A DNA stretch of 64,000 bases from Asparagopsis taxiformis (lineage: Eukaryota > Rhodophyta > Florideophyceae > Bonnemaisoniales > Bonnemaisoniaceae). The notes below the pieces were generated by a model that saw nothing but the letters and a program-made list of their open reading frames with translations, ran no database searches and was not told the DNA's origin. Of the stretch, positions 21,957-33,836 are shown in pieces. The number at the start of each line of letters is the position of its first letter. Position 1 is the first letter of the stretch. A program made the position numbers and the translations under genes. The DNA is taken from NCBI GenBank assembly GCA_030407315.1, contig JALQPE010002108.1, forward strand, positions 1-64,000, in the 5' to 3' direction.

Positions 21957-24900
21957 AGCCGAGGAGCAGATCACGAAGATGCTCAACGAAGGGGTTATCG
22001 AACCCGCGTCCAGCGAATGGGCGTCACCAATCGTGTTGGTGCCGAAGAAGGACGGATCCTTACGTTTCTGTGTCGACTACAGGCGTTTGAACGCGAAAAC
22101 GATCGCCGATTCGTACCCGCTTCCTCGTATGGAAGACTGCCTTGATTCGTTGGGCGACGCCGCCATCTTCACGACACTCGACTGTAACGCCGGTTACTGG
22201 CAAGTGCCCGTCTCCGCCGAGGACCGTGATAAGACAACGTTTACGTCTTTCATGGGAACGTATCGCTACGTGCGAATGCCATTCGGGCTACGAAATGCCC
22301 CCGCTACGTTTCAGCGGACGTTGGACATAATCCTCTCCGGAGTACGTTGGCAATCGTGCCTTGTTTACTTAGACGACGTAATCGTCTTTTCGAAAGACCT
22401 CGAGTCTCACCTGGGCCACGTTGACCAGGTGCTTTCCCTGCTACGCGCAGCAAGAGTAACGTTAAAGCTCACGAAGTGCTCGTTCTTTCAACTACGAGTT
22501 GACTACCTGGGGCACGTGATTACCCCAGGGAAGCTGCACGTCGCAGCACGGAACAAGGAAGCCTTTCGTACGGCTACGTTCCCGCGGGATAAGACGCAGT
22601 CCCGATCGTTTTTGGGCGCGGCCAACGTTTACCGCCGTTTCGTAAAAGCGTATGCCGAGATCGCTCGGCCACTCAACACGATGTTGAAGAAGGACGCTTC
22701 CTCCGATTGGACGAATCCAACTGACGCGCAAACGAATGCGTTCGAAACGTTGAAGACAATACTGGTGTCGCCACCAGTATTGCACCTTCCGAAGGCGGGA
22801 CGTCCGTTCATGATCGATACCGACGCGTCGGCATATCAGCTGGGAGGTACGTTGCTCCAGCAGGAGAACGAAGATAAGCCCAACGAATGGGTGCCGATTG
22901 GGTACTGGTCGAAGACCCTTAACGAAACCGAACGCGGTTACTCGGTGACCGAGCGCGAGTGCTACTCCGTCGTTTGGGTGATAACGTCGCTCCGACCCTA
23001 CGTAGAGGGTCAACGATTTACCGTACTTACGGACCACGAAGCCTTACGTTGGCTGATGACGTTGACGGACGCGTCCGGACGACTACTACGATGGAGGCTA
23101 CGCGTTGCCGAATTCGATTTCGAAGTTACGTACAGGCCTGGGCGCGTGCACCAGGTGCCCGACGCTTTATCACGCGTGATATCTACGTATGACGACGGTC
23201 GACCCGTTGACGATGACGTACCATCGTACGGGGACGCGGTCCTCGTGACGACTCGCAGTCGGCGACAACCCACACGAAATGGGCAAGGACGATCGACGTC
23301 CGCACGTAAAAAGGCAACGAATGCCAGGGGTCACGACGAACCGTCCAACGAGACTCGTGGCGAACGAACACCATCCGCGACGGCTGGCAACGATGAACTC
23401 GAGTTCAATCACGATGTGTCGCTCGATGACGTTCTTGACGAGGAACCGGATTTCCTCGACGAGCAGCGCGCTGCTGAAGACGATTCGGCATGCGTGCCAC
23501 CAGCTGACGTTCAGCTTCCCATTACGAGGGACGAGCTTATCGAAGCTCAACGCGAGGACGCGTTCTGTCAAACGATACTGACACGACAGTCCGAGACGCA
23601 GGACGCTGCATTCTTCGAAGGCCACGATGGCTTACTCCGACGCCGGAACCCTCACGACGAGGAACGTACACAAATCGTTGTGTCGGCTTCGTTACGGCCG
23701 CGGCTGCTGGAGTTAACGCACCACCACGTCCTCGCTGGACATCCCGGACAAACACGTATGTACTACACCCTACGGATGACGTACTACTGGCCCGCGATGG
23801 CCGCCGACATCCACGCAACGGTACGAAACTGCGTTAGATGTGCGAAGAACCGCGTGAAGCTTCGCAAACGGACGAACCCGTTACGTTTATTTCCGGCTAC
23901 GGAGCCGTTGCGAGACCTATGTATCGACATACTAGGTCCGCTTACGAAGACCACGCGTGGTAACCGATTTATCCTCGTTATAACGGACCGCTTTACGAGG
24001 CTAACCAGAGTCGTACCTCTACGAAATATCGATTCCGCCAACGTGGCGAGCGCGTTCGTCAACGCGTGGGTCTTCTCGTATGGACCCCCACGGACGCTCA
24101 TAAGCGATAACGGAAAGCAGTTCGCTGCTAAGTTCTTCCAGCGCGTTTGCAACGAGATTGGCGTGACGAACGTCTTTACGTCGACGTACCACCCCCAAAC
24201 GAACGGGCAGGTGGAGCGTTACAACAGGACGATCCTGGCCATGCTGCGCAATTACGTGAACGAAAACCAGAACGACTGGGATCGATACGCATCGGCGTTA
24301 ACGTTTGCGTACAACACGCATGTGCATTCGAGCACGGGCACGACGCCCTTCGATTTGATTCTCACGAATCCACCGCCACCGTTGGCGCTACACACGTCGG
24401 TAACGAACCGCGAACTACCCGACGGGGGAGGGCGAGCCACTTACGTTCGTGAGCTCGCCACAACGATGGATAACGCGTATCGAACGCTGAAGGCCGCGCA
24501 GGCACGTTATAAACGAAATTTCGACAAACGAGTCCGTGTCTCGAATCGAAACATCCGCGCGGGAGAATACGTATTCATCGACCCGACGGACGGGACCACG
24601 AAGGGCACGAAGCTCGGCAACCACGCGTTGGGACCGTTCCGCGTACTACGTAACGACGTACGAACGTTCGTCATCCAACGAGGAGACGTAGTTGAACGTG
24701 TCAACTCGGACCGCGTTGCGTACGCGCCAACGCTGGCGAACGCGCCCCCGCCGGAGCCATACGATGCCACCGAGACAGACCTCGACAAGAACCGCGACGG
24801 TCCGGCGTATGTAGTAGACGACCTACTCAAACATCGCGTAAACGATGACGGCACCCTAGACTTCCTCGTGAAGTGGGTCGGGTATCGTATCCCTACGTGG

Positions 24901-24972
24901 GAGCCGCGCCGGAACGTATCCGAAGAGAGCGTCTCTCGATACTTCGCACGCGTGCGACGAGCAACAACGTGA
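21957..24972 (+). CDS. Ty3/gypsy chromovirus pol, 5'-truncated
   Basis: Open from the middle of reverse transcriptase to the stop at 24972 (about 1000 codons). Order: RT with FCVDYRRLN and the VYLDDVIVF catalytic box; RNase H with DTDASAYQLGG and LTDHEALRWL; integrase with the HHCC zinc region (HVLAGHPG ... CVRCAKNR) and the D,D,E core (CIDILGP, SDNGKQF, HPQTNGQVERYNR); and a C-terminal chromodomain (FLVKWVGYR, TWEPRRN). The chromodomain places it in the chromovirus branch. Gag, protease and the N-terminal part of RT are missing: homology starts abruptly at about 21957 in unrelated DNA. Codon use is strikingly ACG/CGA-rich compared with neighbours. The frame is intact and only the 5' end is lost. 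No paired LTRs were found. Confidence 0.92.
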
Positions 24973-27440
24973 AAGGCCACGACGGCCCCCGAAAACGCAC
25001 ACGAGCATTGGGTTAAGCGCACGCGTACGCGACGTTGCACGATGCAACCACCGAAGGCGACGAGCCGCACGAACGAGAAGCGAAGGCACAACGAGTGGCC
25101 GGGACGTCCACCCTTGCGTTGGGGGGGGCGCGATGCGTGCTAGAGCCGTCGCTCTTTTCGTTTTCGACACCATACGTTGGTGGAGGCACGAGCGCCAACG
25201 AAAGATTGGACGATGAGCCCACGCGAGGACGATTCACACGATATGAAGAGCCACGACTGGCTCGACAGTGTTGACCGTCCCACGGGCAAAGGTGACGACA
25301 CCACGGGCCACGGACGGACAACACGTCAGATTTTTCGCGCGAAAAATTATGCTTGGGCCAGCGGGCCATGGACGCACGGTACGAAAAATCGGGCCGATTA
25401 CAGTGCGCTAATCCGGCGAAATCTCGGGACACGCGTGCCCCGAAAATTTCGTAATTTTGGCATGCCACGTGAAGCCATCGTACGTCCCCGTGGACAGCCG
25501 CTGACAACGAGTCGCATCGACCAACGAGGTCAACGCCAACAGCTCGCGAGCTAACGGCAACGTAACGCCGGAAGGCGGAGAAACGACGTAGGACGGACGC
25601 GTCCCCAACGAAGATGGCAACGGCCTCATTACGAAACTTCACGCACGAAGCGGAACGAAGCTATACGCTAGCCGACGAACAAGACCAACGGGTCTCAGCG
25701 CACGAAGCGCGCGGGAAAAGCGTGCGAAACGTCGAGCCAACGAGGCCGCAACAACGGACGCCGAACCGTTATCGCCATCGTGAGGCACGACGCCGAACAC
25801 GGTAGCCACGTACGGCAACCACGGAACGACACAACGGTGTCCTGCCACGCGGGCATAACGAATAACGCGCGAAAGCGAAAAGCCCGCCGGCTAGTCGAAA
25901 CGCACGAGCAAACCCGAAAGGGGTTGACCACGTACAGTCACGTAGAGGAACACGCGCACGTCCGCGTCGCAAAACGAGTAAGCTAACGAAGCTTAGACTC
26001 CGTTCGAATTCGAAGGCGCACGCGCCACCGGCCACGTCGGCCAGGATACGAGCGCGTACGCGGACGTCGTAACGATAACGACGTACCTCAACGGGTCGAC
26101 CCCGCGAAACAAAAATACGAATACGCGACGGCGTACAAGCTGGTAGCCAACGTAAACGGCACAGCTAAAGGCAACGAGCCGACGAAAAACTGGCTCACGT
26201 AACAGCCTCAAACGCCCGCGGGCATGCGAAACGACTTCGTCAATCGCGTCCCCGTCGGGTTCGCAAGTCGAATAAACGAAATCACGCAACGGCGTAGAGG
26301 GCGAGCATTACGTATGCCCAGGTGCACGTCGCACCACATAACGGATGAGCTAACCAAACGCTCCTCGGACGCCGCGGCGAACGACGCCGCCACGCGAAGC
26401 GGACTAGCGCAACGATTACGCCACCGGCTAACGTGAAGCCGCGGGAACGTGAAACGCGACGGCGCTAACGGTGTTGACGGCTATACGAAAAAGCCAAGCC
26501 CGCCGGCAAAGACGTTGTCAACGGAACCGCGACGCACCACGACGCACTGCCGCGTACACGCAACGGCGTGAAACGTCAAGCCAACTCACGCGCGAGTCGG
26601 CCTGACGTTTAACGAATTTTCCGTCCAGCTCATCGGAGCAAATTAAAATTGGCACCGACGTGCTACGTGCCAAAGAGCTCGAACGCTCAACGAAATTCGA
26701 CACCCGACGGGGTTATCCGCACGAGAAACGACGGCGGAAACGAATTCCGAGTTAGTTACAAAATGATAACGCCACTGGCCAACGTGAAGCGCGACGGCGC
26801 TAATGACGTCAACGGCTATACGAAATGCCAAGCCCGCCGGCAACCACGTCGTAAACGGAACCGCAACGTACTGCGACGAATTGCTGAGTACACGCCACGG
26901 CGTAGAACGTCAAACCAACTCACGCGCGAGCCGGTCTGACGTTCGACGAATTTTTCGCCCAGCTCATCGGAGCAAATTAAAATTAGCACCGACGTGCTAC
27001 GCGCTAAAGAGCTCGAATGCTCAACGGAATTAGACACCCGACGGGGTTATCCGAACGAGAAACGACGGCGGAAACAATTTTCGAGTTAGTTACTAAATGA
27101 TACGCACGCCAACTGGCTCTACGATCGAGGTTAACGTACCACTCGCAGTGAAAAGCCGCCGCTACGCGCCGCCGCTTTGCCGAATAGTTACGTGTGTTAC
27201 GAACCTGCCAACGGGCACGCGCCGCCGCGAACTCGAAGCACGGGCTACGTAAGCCATACGACACCTGACGGGGTAGACGCCACAACAAAAAATTGTGGGG
27301 AGGGGCTTAACGCTAACCCCTCCTCCGCTGCAGACGACCTGCCAAACGCGAATTACGAAGCTCAACGGAGCCATGCGATTACGCAAAGAAACAAACGAAG
27401 TTTACGAAGTAGCACGATGCTAGAGCCGACGTGGCCTACG
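24973..27440. other. ACG-rich non-coding tail behind the gypsy pol
   Basis: It shares the ACG/CGA-rich composition of the pol gene, so it is probably the 3' untranslated part of the element family. A run of eight G at 25118-25125 could be a polypurine tract, but no LTR ends are recognisable. It contains a 334-bp tandem duplication. Confidence 0.5.
26440..27110. repeat. 334-bp tandem duplication in gypsy-type DNA
   Basis: GACGGCGCTAACGGTGTTG... at 26458 recurs as GACGGCGCTAATGACGTC... at 26792. Both are followed by GGCTATACGAAA and AGCCAAGCCCGCCGGCAA, and later by CAGCTCATCGGAGCAAATTA. The copies are diverged. Confidence 0.8.
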
Positions 27441-27458
27441 AACTAACCTAGGAACGAC

Positions 27459-28126
27459 CTAGTAGCGACGAGAACGCTTGCCCGCAGGGTCATACGGACC
27501 AGGGCCTTCGCCGCGGCTATCGTGGCTGCGACTGGGCTGAACGAAACCCGGCGCGTACGGATCGACGGTCTGCGTGACGACGGGGGCTCGCTCGCGACGC
27601 GACGCGGGATCCCTAGCGTAAGGATCCGCAGTCCCGTGACTGCGCGTATCCGAAGGGCGCGCCGAAGCGGGGTCGCGTGGCAGGTACGCCGCTGCGTGAC
27701 CATACCCGACGGGGTCCCCGAAGCCGCCGCCACTCGCATAACCGTAAGGTTCATTACGAACGCTAACGGGCGGCGCGTAACTACGAGTCGCCGCGGCGAG
27801 ACGCTCGGAAATCGCGCGCTCCGTTGCCAAGCGGGCAGTCAGGTCCAACGTCTGGGCCCTGAACTCTTCGGCTGCGCGAGCCACGGACGAGATGAGGGAA
27901 CGAATAACCAGCCGTACGCACGAGGCGGAGCGGCCATCGACGTACCGAGAAGCCGACGGGCATCCTCATCGGAGACGCGGTCGTCCAGGCTCACGAACCG
28001 TGACGCGCGCCCGGCCGGCGTGGCCACATCCGGACGACCGACGCGGGCAACGTTGCCCCCTCCCGTAGCCTCGCGTGGCACGATCTCTCGAGGATCCGGC
28101 GCACGCGGCGCTTCGTTTTGATGCAC
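27459..28126 (-). pseudogene. GC-rich coding fragment, possibly gag of the gypsy lineage, opposite strand
   Basis: Two minus-strand frames (28126-27839 and 27884-27459) read on from each other: an N-terminal acidic/helical part (FVSLDDRVSDEDARRLLGTS), then AEEFRAQTLDLTARLATERA, then a G/Y/R-rich tail with RGEGPGPYDPAGKRSRRY. No ATG is present at the start. It has the composition of the neighbouring gypsy pol but lies on the opposite strand. Its upstream edge is the 13-mer CAACACCGTAGTG (28123-28135), also found at both ends of the fragment at 43108-43852. Gag identity is inference from composition only. Confidence 0.35.
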
Positions 28127-28137
28127 TACGGTGTTGA

Positions 28138-28340
28138 AAAGGGGGCCTCATACAGTACGGTGAGACAGTGATTTTTACTGTCTGAGACAGTAAAAATCAC
28201 TATGCGGCAAATGAAAATTAATGCCACACTTGGAGACAGTGATTTGCACTGTCTGGCAGACAGTACGGAACACTGTCTGCAGACAGTAAAAAACACTGTC
28301 TCACCGTACTGTCTGAGGCAATGAATGGAGACAGTAAAAA
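28138..28340. repeat. GACAGT-type palindromes
   Basis: Alternating GACAGTGATTTTTACTGTC and GAGACAGTAAAAATCACT blocks form overlapping palindromes. They are related to the terminal arms of the element at 42738-44187. They start directly beyond the CACTACGGTGTTGA junction. Confidence 0.8.
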
Positions 28341-28484
28341 TTAATGATTTCTTCAATAGTTGGATATGATGTAATTTACTGTACTGGGCAGTGTTGGCGG
28401 ATAGTGTTTTGTATTGGCCAAGGCAACATGGCCGGATAGTGAAATACGCTGCCTGGGACAATAGATGGAACCAAAACGGTGCAC

Positions 28485-28935
28485 TGTCCTGGGTAGTACC
28501 TGGAGACAGTGATTTTCACTGTCCTGGGTAGTACCTGGAGACAGTGATTTTCACTGTCCTGGCCAGTACCTGGAGACAGTGATTTTCACTGTCCTGGGTA
28601 GTACCTGGAGACAGTGATTTTCACTGTCCTGGCCAGTACCTGGAGACAGTGATTTTCACTGTCCTGGCCAGTACCTGGAGACAGTGATTTTCACTGTCCT
28701 GGCCAGTACCTGGAGACAGTGATTTTCACTGTCCTGGGTAGTACCTGGAGACAGTGATTTTCACTGTCCTGGGCAGCACCTGTAGACAGTATTTTGTGCT
28801 GCCCTGGGCAGCACATGTAGACAGTACTTTGTACTGCCCTGGGCAGCACCTGTAGACAGTATTTTGTGCTGCCCTGGGCAGCACCTGTAGACAGTATTTT
28901 GAGCTGCCCTGGGCAGCACCTGGAGACAGTAAAAG
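28485..28935. repeat. 35-bp minisatellite, two subfamilies
   Basis: About nine units of the type ACCTGGAGACAGTGATTTTC + ACTGTCCTGGGTAGT (or GGCCAGT), followed by four units of a variant (GGGCAGCACCTGTAGACAGT + ATTTTGTGCTGCCCT). Each unit contains a short ACAGTG...CACTGT inverted repeat, tying it to the GACAGT family. Confidence 0.9.
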
Positions 28936-28989
28936 TAGTGTCCTGATATAGTAAAATTCAGTGTCTGGGAGTGGTGGATGAGATGGAGC

Positions 28990-30730
28990 GTCATGCTGTT
29001 GTGGGCATCTTTTTGGGGTAGAGGGAGGCAGTTCTAGTGCTACGAGGATGGGTGATGGATGGTATCTACGTGAGAATGGTCACAATTGTACGGCTAGGAA
29101 TTTTTATTTCGTAGTGACTATGAGCTAGAGAGAAGTACAAGCGGTAGGATAGGTAGCAATCTAAGAGGGTGCAATATGGGAAGCTTCACTCTGGATTTGT
29201 TTATTTGCGCAGGATACATTGAGAGTAAAATATCCCTATGCTAGAACTGCTACTACAACCAACACTATTATGAAGAGTAAAACTAAAAGTACCAGAAAGT
29301 CTACAAATCTATCAACTGATTGCGCTGCATGAATAAGCTAGGAAATGAAGAGAAAGAGAAAAAACAGATGTAGTGAAAGGAAACAAGTTAGTGACGTTGA
29401 ATTGGAGTGGGAAACTGATGGTTACCAGGAGACTAACGTACCTTAACGAATACCATTGCATCCCAAATCGAAATCTGTACTCACAGGCAGAGCAACAAAA
29501 ATGGAGGAGTGAGAGAGAAAGGTGAACGAAAGGAGAATTGGAAAACTCACCGACTGGAAACTTGAGAAAACGAATAGAATAATGGGTTAGTGGCGTGAAA
29601 TGTGGTGACGTACCATGTACACTGCTCCGGAAGCGTATACGCTTCCGGAGCAGTAATTATAATTACTGATGCTTTTTTTCCGACGGATATGGAGATGGAA
29701 AGAGGGATTTCCAGAATCTGTCGTTTCAGTAGCACTCTGCGGGCGGAAAAGACGTGTAGGAGAACAATAGAGGGATGAATTTGAAACGGAGCGGTGCGAT
29801 GGGAGGCCCAGAAAAACGATACCTAGGCTGCGAATTACGCTTGGAAGCACATGATCTGGCAGAGGAGGCGCACATTATCGTATCTTCTACCGTCTTTTAT
29901 TGTCTAGAATGACGTCATCACTACAGAAATATAGGAAAAACACTAGCATATGGGGCCTACAGGACAGGCGGAGGTGAAGAGTAAGAAAAATGGCGCACTT
30001 TCCTGGACGAGGAGTCCGCGCTTCCAGTGATGATGTGGATGGTATATATCGATAACGTCATTGTATGCTCCGAGTACACTTGGCAGGCAGTCAAAGCGGG
30101 CCACGTGGATGGTGGCGGTTAGGAAACAGCAGTGTCGAAGAATTTTTATAATTTTCATGTTGCAAGCGAGCAGTGAGTCTGCATTGCAATATATAAATGT
30201 ATCCTAATTTAAGATATCACACCGAGTACGATTCAACGAGACATCGTGTTTTCACCTTGTGAATAGGGCCGAGAATATGGTAGAGTATACGAGTAGGAAC
30301 TACGTGCATGAGAAAATCAGATTCAGTATTAGTGCTTAGAGCATCACTGCGTAACAAACGGAAGTGGATACGTCTTGGCCAGGCTGGTGTTTAGGGAATG
30401 CGATACAAGATAGCAAAACGATATTGAGTAGGTCGAGCCCGGATGAAATAGCAATCATTGTGCATAAAGTAATGAGCATAGGACAAATCATTGTGGTGAA
30501 ACAGTTCATTGGATCGAATGAAAGCCAGGAAAGGTTTCGTAATGGTCGAATTTAGTGGCGGAGAAATATAATTCTGCACTATAGCGGAGAAGTAGCGGAA
30601 AAGAGTAAATCTCCTTCAGCAAGCGAGACATGCATCAATATTGCCCAGTATAGTTCGTCTGAAGTGCAAGTTGAACCTCGCAAAGTGAATATCAGAGGTC
30701 GTTGGCTAGTGGTTGAAGAAGTCTGCAACG
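28990..30730. other. AT-rich stretch, no gene seen
   Basis: Only short open frames without recognisable domains. One notable object lies within it: a perfect palindrome at 29621-29654. Confidence 0.6.
29621..29654. repeat. Perfect 34-nt spacer-less palindrome
   Basis: ACTGCTCCGGAAGCGTA followed at once by its exact inverse. No spacer, no relation to P1-P8. Confidence 0.95.
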
Positions 30731-30789
30731 ATGGAGCAATTCTTGAAAACGGATTTGGCTGCAGAAAACTATTCCGAACAGGCCAGAGT

Positions 30790-32890
30790 TCGTGCAGTTC
30801 TCTTCGACGGAGAATCTGGCTGGGTGTACGGTGAAATTGTTGTTCAACGGATCGTTTAGGGGTGCTCCGGACGTCCAAAATTGTGTCAACCTCGAGATGA
30901 CGGCGTACTACACTTGTAGCCGTTGGTGGGCCGGGCTGAAACCGAACTCGGTTGGTACCATTGGGCAGGAATGGATTGCTGGTTTGTTGGAAATCTTCGG
31001 GTACGTGAAGGAGGTGGCCGAGTATTGGAACGTTTCGGATGTGTTGAGGATGCTGGATGGCTCCATTCCCAGCGTGGGTGACCCGAGCAAGAGCTTCGAC
31101 ATTCACTCACGCGTTGTCGAAGTTTTTGCGCTGATGGTGCCCAAGAAGGGGTTCTGAGCGGACTTACATCCCAAGGAAGGCCCTCTCAATGGCTCCAAGT
31201 TTGAGAACATCTTTCCCAAACGGAAGTCTGTGTTTTGAAAGGACGCCAGGAAAATGCTCCTGCGCGTAACTGGCTACCGCGACATGTAAATGCGGAAACA
31301 ATTTTACGTGGTGGACCCACACATCCCACATGCTGCGCTCCCAGTCACATGTGGTCATGATTCCGCCAACCCTTCCCCTTCCATTTCCATTTCCCTGACC
31401 ATCCCTTCATCCTCCATTCCTTTGCCTTTGAAGAATCCAATTGAGGTAGTACCACCTCAATTAGATTCTTCCAGCTATTCCGAGGCTGCCTCTGTTTCTG
31501 CCACTACCCCTGTCGTGTCTGCATCGTCCAGAGTGGAAACTTCTGGGAAAGTGATGCCCAAAAGGAGTACCTGCCTGAAAGAGAGTCGTTCCGGTCGTGG
31601 TGGAACAGCGACGGCGGGTGGTGCGAGCCCTGTTCAGGTCGTCGAGCTGGAGAGCGCACCCAAGGATGCGGGTAAAAGCTCCATCCTCGGGAAGCGCAAC
31701 TGGGAAACCGCTTCTGCGACGCCCGAGCCCTCTACCAAAAAGAGGAAGCTCAGTGAGACTTCATCAAAGTCGTCGTCAAAGAAATCCAAGTCGGCTTCCA
31801 GAGGACGTTCTCGGGAGCCGATTCTCCAGTTCGACGACGCCCATGAAAATCCTATTCCCGACAGTGTCGTCGATGAGAATGTGGCCGCCGTTCTCCCCAG
31901 CGCAATTGCGTCTGGTAGCCCGATGAAGTACTACATGGAAATTACAACGGTAGAGACGGTGCGGGCGGAAATAAAGGCGGCAGCATTCCTGGCAGCTGCA
32001 TCGCCAGGTGCTGAGGACTCGGTGGTGGAATAGTACTTTGCGGTGAAGCGGCGTTGGTGGACAACATGGGGGTGGTTGTTGTGGAAGGCCTCTTGCAGTC
32101 GTCCACGGCTGGTAGTGCGACGCATGACCTCTTCAGTCACTTTTCTCGGCAGTTCCCGCTGGTTGAGGAGGTTGAAAAGCCACAGAAACCCTCCCAGCAG
32201 TCTGATTCTGATTATGAAGACAGGAAACCACAGGACGAGCCCCCAGATTTCGCCAAGCCCGGTTTTGATCCTTCGCCGTGGCATTTCATCCACAACGTGG
32301 GTGCTGCGAAGGACCGCATAGATGGTGGTCGTGGGCGACTCCCCCTGCCGCGGTGTGAATTGTGCGACAAGCTGGAGGAGGGGAATTTGGATATGTACAG
32401 GAACAAGTTGGTGGCAGAGCTTGCTCTTGGTGTTTGTGCGGATTTCTTGAAGTTGGGAATGGAGGGTGAGGATCCTGTCTTTTTCCCGAAGACAGGATTA
32501 CGGCTGCTTCTTAAAACAGATGGGGCTGCGGACCAGGATGGGCACACGGACTTCTGAGTATCCCAATTTTGAGGAGTCGGACCTACCCAATCCCCATCCT
32601 ATTTCATGATGTCGAGCGGAGCCGATGGGTTCTTTATAGTAGCTGCACCTTATAGTCATGTATGCCTGGTCCATACGGACGCCGACATGTGGAAGGTTCC
32701 CGTTAACCACTTTTATGTGCCACCCTATTCCGTCTTAGTTGATCGCGGTGACCTTTACCATTACGGGGTCGGCTTCAGGTGAGGAGATCTTCCTGTGGGA
32801 GCAGAATTTAGTCTATGGTCTGCCCACGCGCGGCCACATCTACTTGAAGACGGAGAAGGACGTCCTCACGGACCACATCCACACCGTCGA
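30790..32890 (+). pseudogene. ParB-dioxygenase family pseudogene
   Basis: Broken frames run in order: 30792-31157 (EMTAYYTCSRWWAGLKPN, probable helical middle part), 31290-32033 (low-complexity S/K-rich linker with KKRKLSETSSKSSSKKSK), 32054-32557, and uncalled pieces to about 32880. The last parts match the dioxygenase of 59656-63588 and 10293-13909: TGLRLLLKTDGAADQDGHTDF-type strand with the HxD pair (GHTDF), then VPPYSVLVDRGDLYHYGVG carrying the distal His, then RGHIYLKTE for the terminal strand. Stops at 31155, 32033 and 32557 and shifts between frames break it. No ParB N-terminus is visible. A palindrome-like sequence sits inside the coding part at 31431-31470. Confidence 0.7.
31431..31470. 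repeat. Near-perfect palindrome inside the pseudogene linker
   Basis: AAGAATCCAATTGAGGT and ACCTCAATTAGATTCTT are inverse copies with one mismatch, separated by a few bases. Confidence 0.75.
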
Positions 32891-33265
32891 ATATTAAAAG
32901 TATGACAGGAGCAATAGATAGCATACGAGAAGTATTAAAACCTATGCTATTGTTCCCTGCTATGAAGTTCTGTCTTTCTCATCTCAACATTATTCGCTTA
33001 GCCCAACTTTCTATTTTCATCTATACATCTGACCTTCATGTCATAGTTTAGTGCTACTAAGCCTATTGATTGCTACTTTTTTGTATTAGTCTACAAATTT
33101 ACATGATTTCACTAGCTAGACCGTAGGGGGGGACTAGTTTTAGACCTTGACAACCGGTGAGGTTCGACTATAAGAGACGTTGCTGAGATAACACATGACA
33201 CAGAATGCTCCTGGAAGCCACTCACAGCCGTACAAACGTTCTGCTGAGCCATGTTCCTGACTTCC

Positions 33266-33833
33266 CAATTCCTTGCTCACCCTTCCCTAGGTGGGAGGGG
33301 GACGGAACTCTCAGCCCCTTACAGCGGAAGCCGTTTACCGGGGATTCTTACAGCAAAGTCATCGTTACGATGACTTTGCTGTAAGAAAGCGTTTCCATTA
33401 CAGTGGCCAGGAATTTTTTTACCGGGTAAAAAAATCATGGCAGCTGTAATGATTTATTTTATTACAGCAAAGTCATCGTAACGATGACTTTGCTGTAAGG
33501 AAACGTTTCCATTGCAGTGGCCAAAAAAATTTTACCGGGTAAAAAATCAGCAAGAATTTTTACCGGGTGAAAAATCGTGGCTGCTGTAATGATTTATTTT
33601 CTTACAGCAAAGTCATCGTTACGATGACTTTGCTGTAAGAAAGCGTTTCAATTACAGTGGCCAAGAATTTTTTTACCGGGTAAAAAATCATGGCTGCTGT
33701 AATGATTTATTTTCTTACAGCAAAGTCATCGTAACGATGACTTTTCTGTAAGCATCCCTGGTAAACTGCCTCAGCTGTAAGCGGCTGGGAGCTTGGTCCC
33801 TCCCTCACCTTGGGAAGGGTGAGCAAGGAATTG
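33266..33833. repeat. Nested hairpin element with AGTCATCG palindromes (copy 1)
   Basis: The outer ends are inverted (CAATTCCTTGCTCACCCTTCC and inverse). Inside are four copies of a perfect or near-perfect 38-nt palindrome, each made of CTTACAGCAAAGTCATCGT plus its inverse (33348, 33462, 33601, 33715), separated by TTTACCGGGTAAAAAA palindromes. Confidence 0.85.
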
Positions 33834-33836
33834 TGA

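Noticed and set aside
22757..22782. Inverted repeat CAATACTGGTG...CACCAGTATTG in the gypsy RT
   Set aside because: It lies in well-conserved RT-RNase H linker coding sequence (LVSPPVLHLP) and is likely chance.
25118..25160. LTR start after the G-run at 25118
   Set aside because: A shared GCTAGAGCCG motif near 25140 and 27420 is too short, and no TG...CA ends or second LTR copy could be matched.
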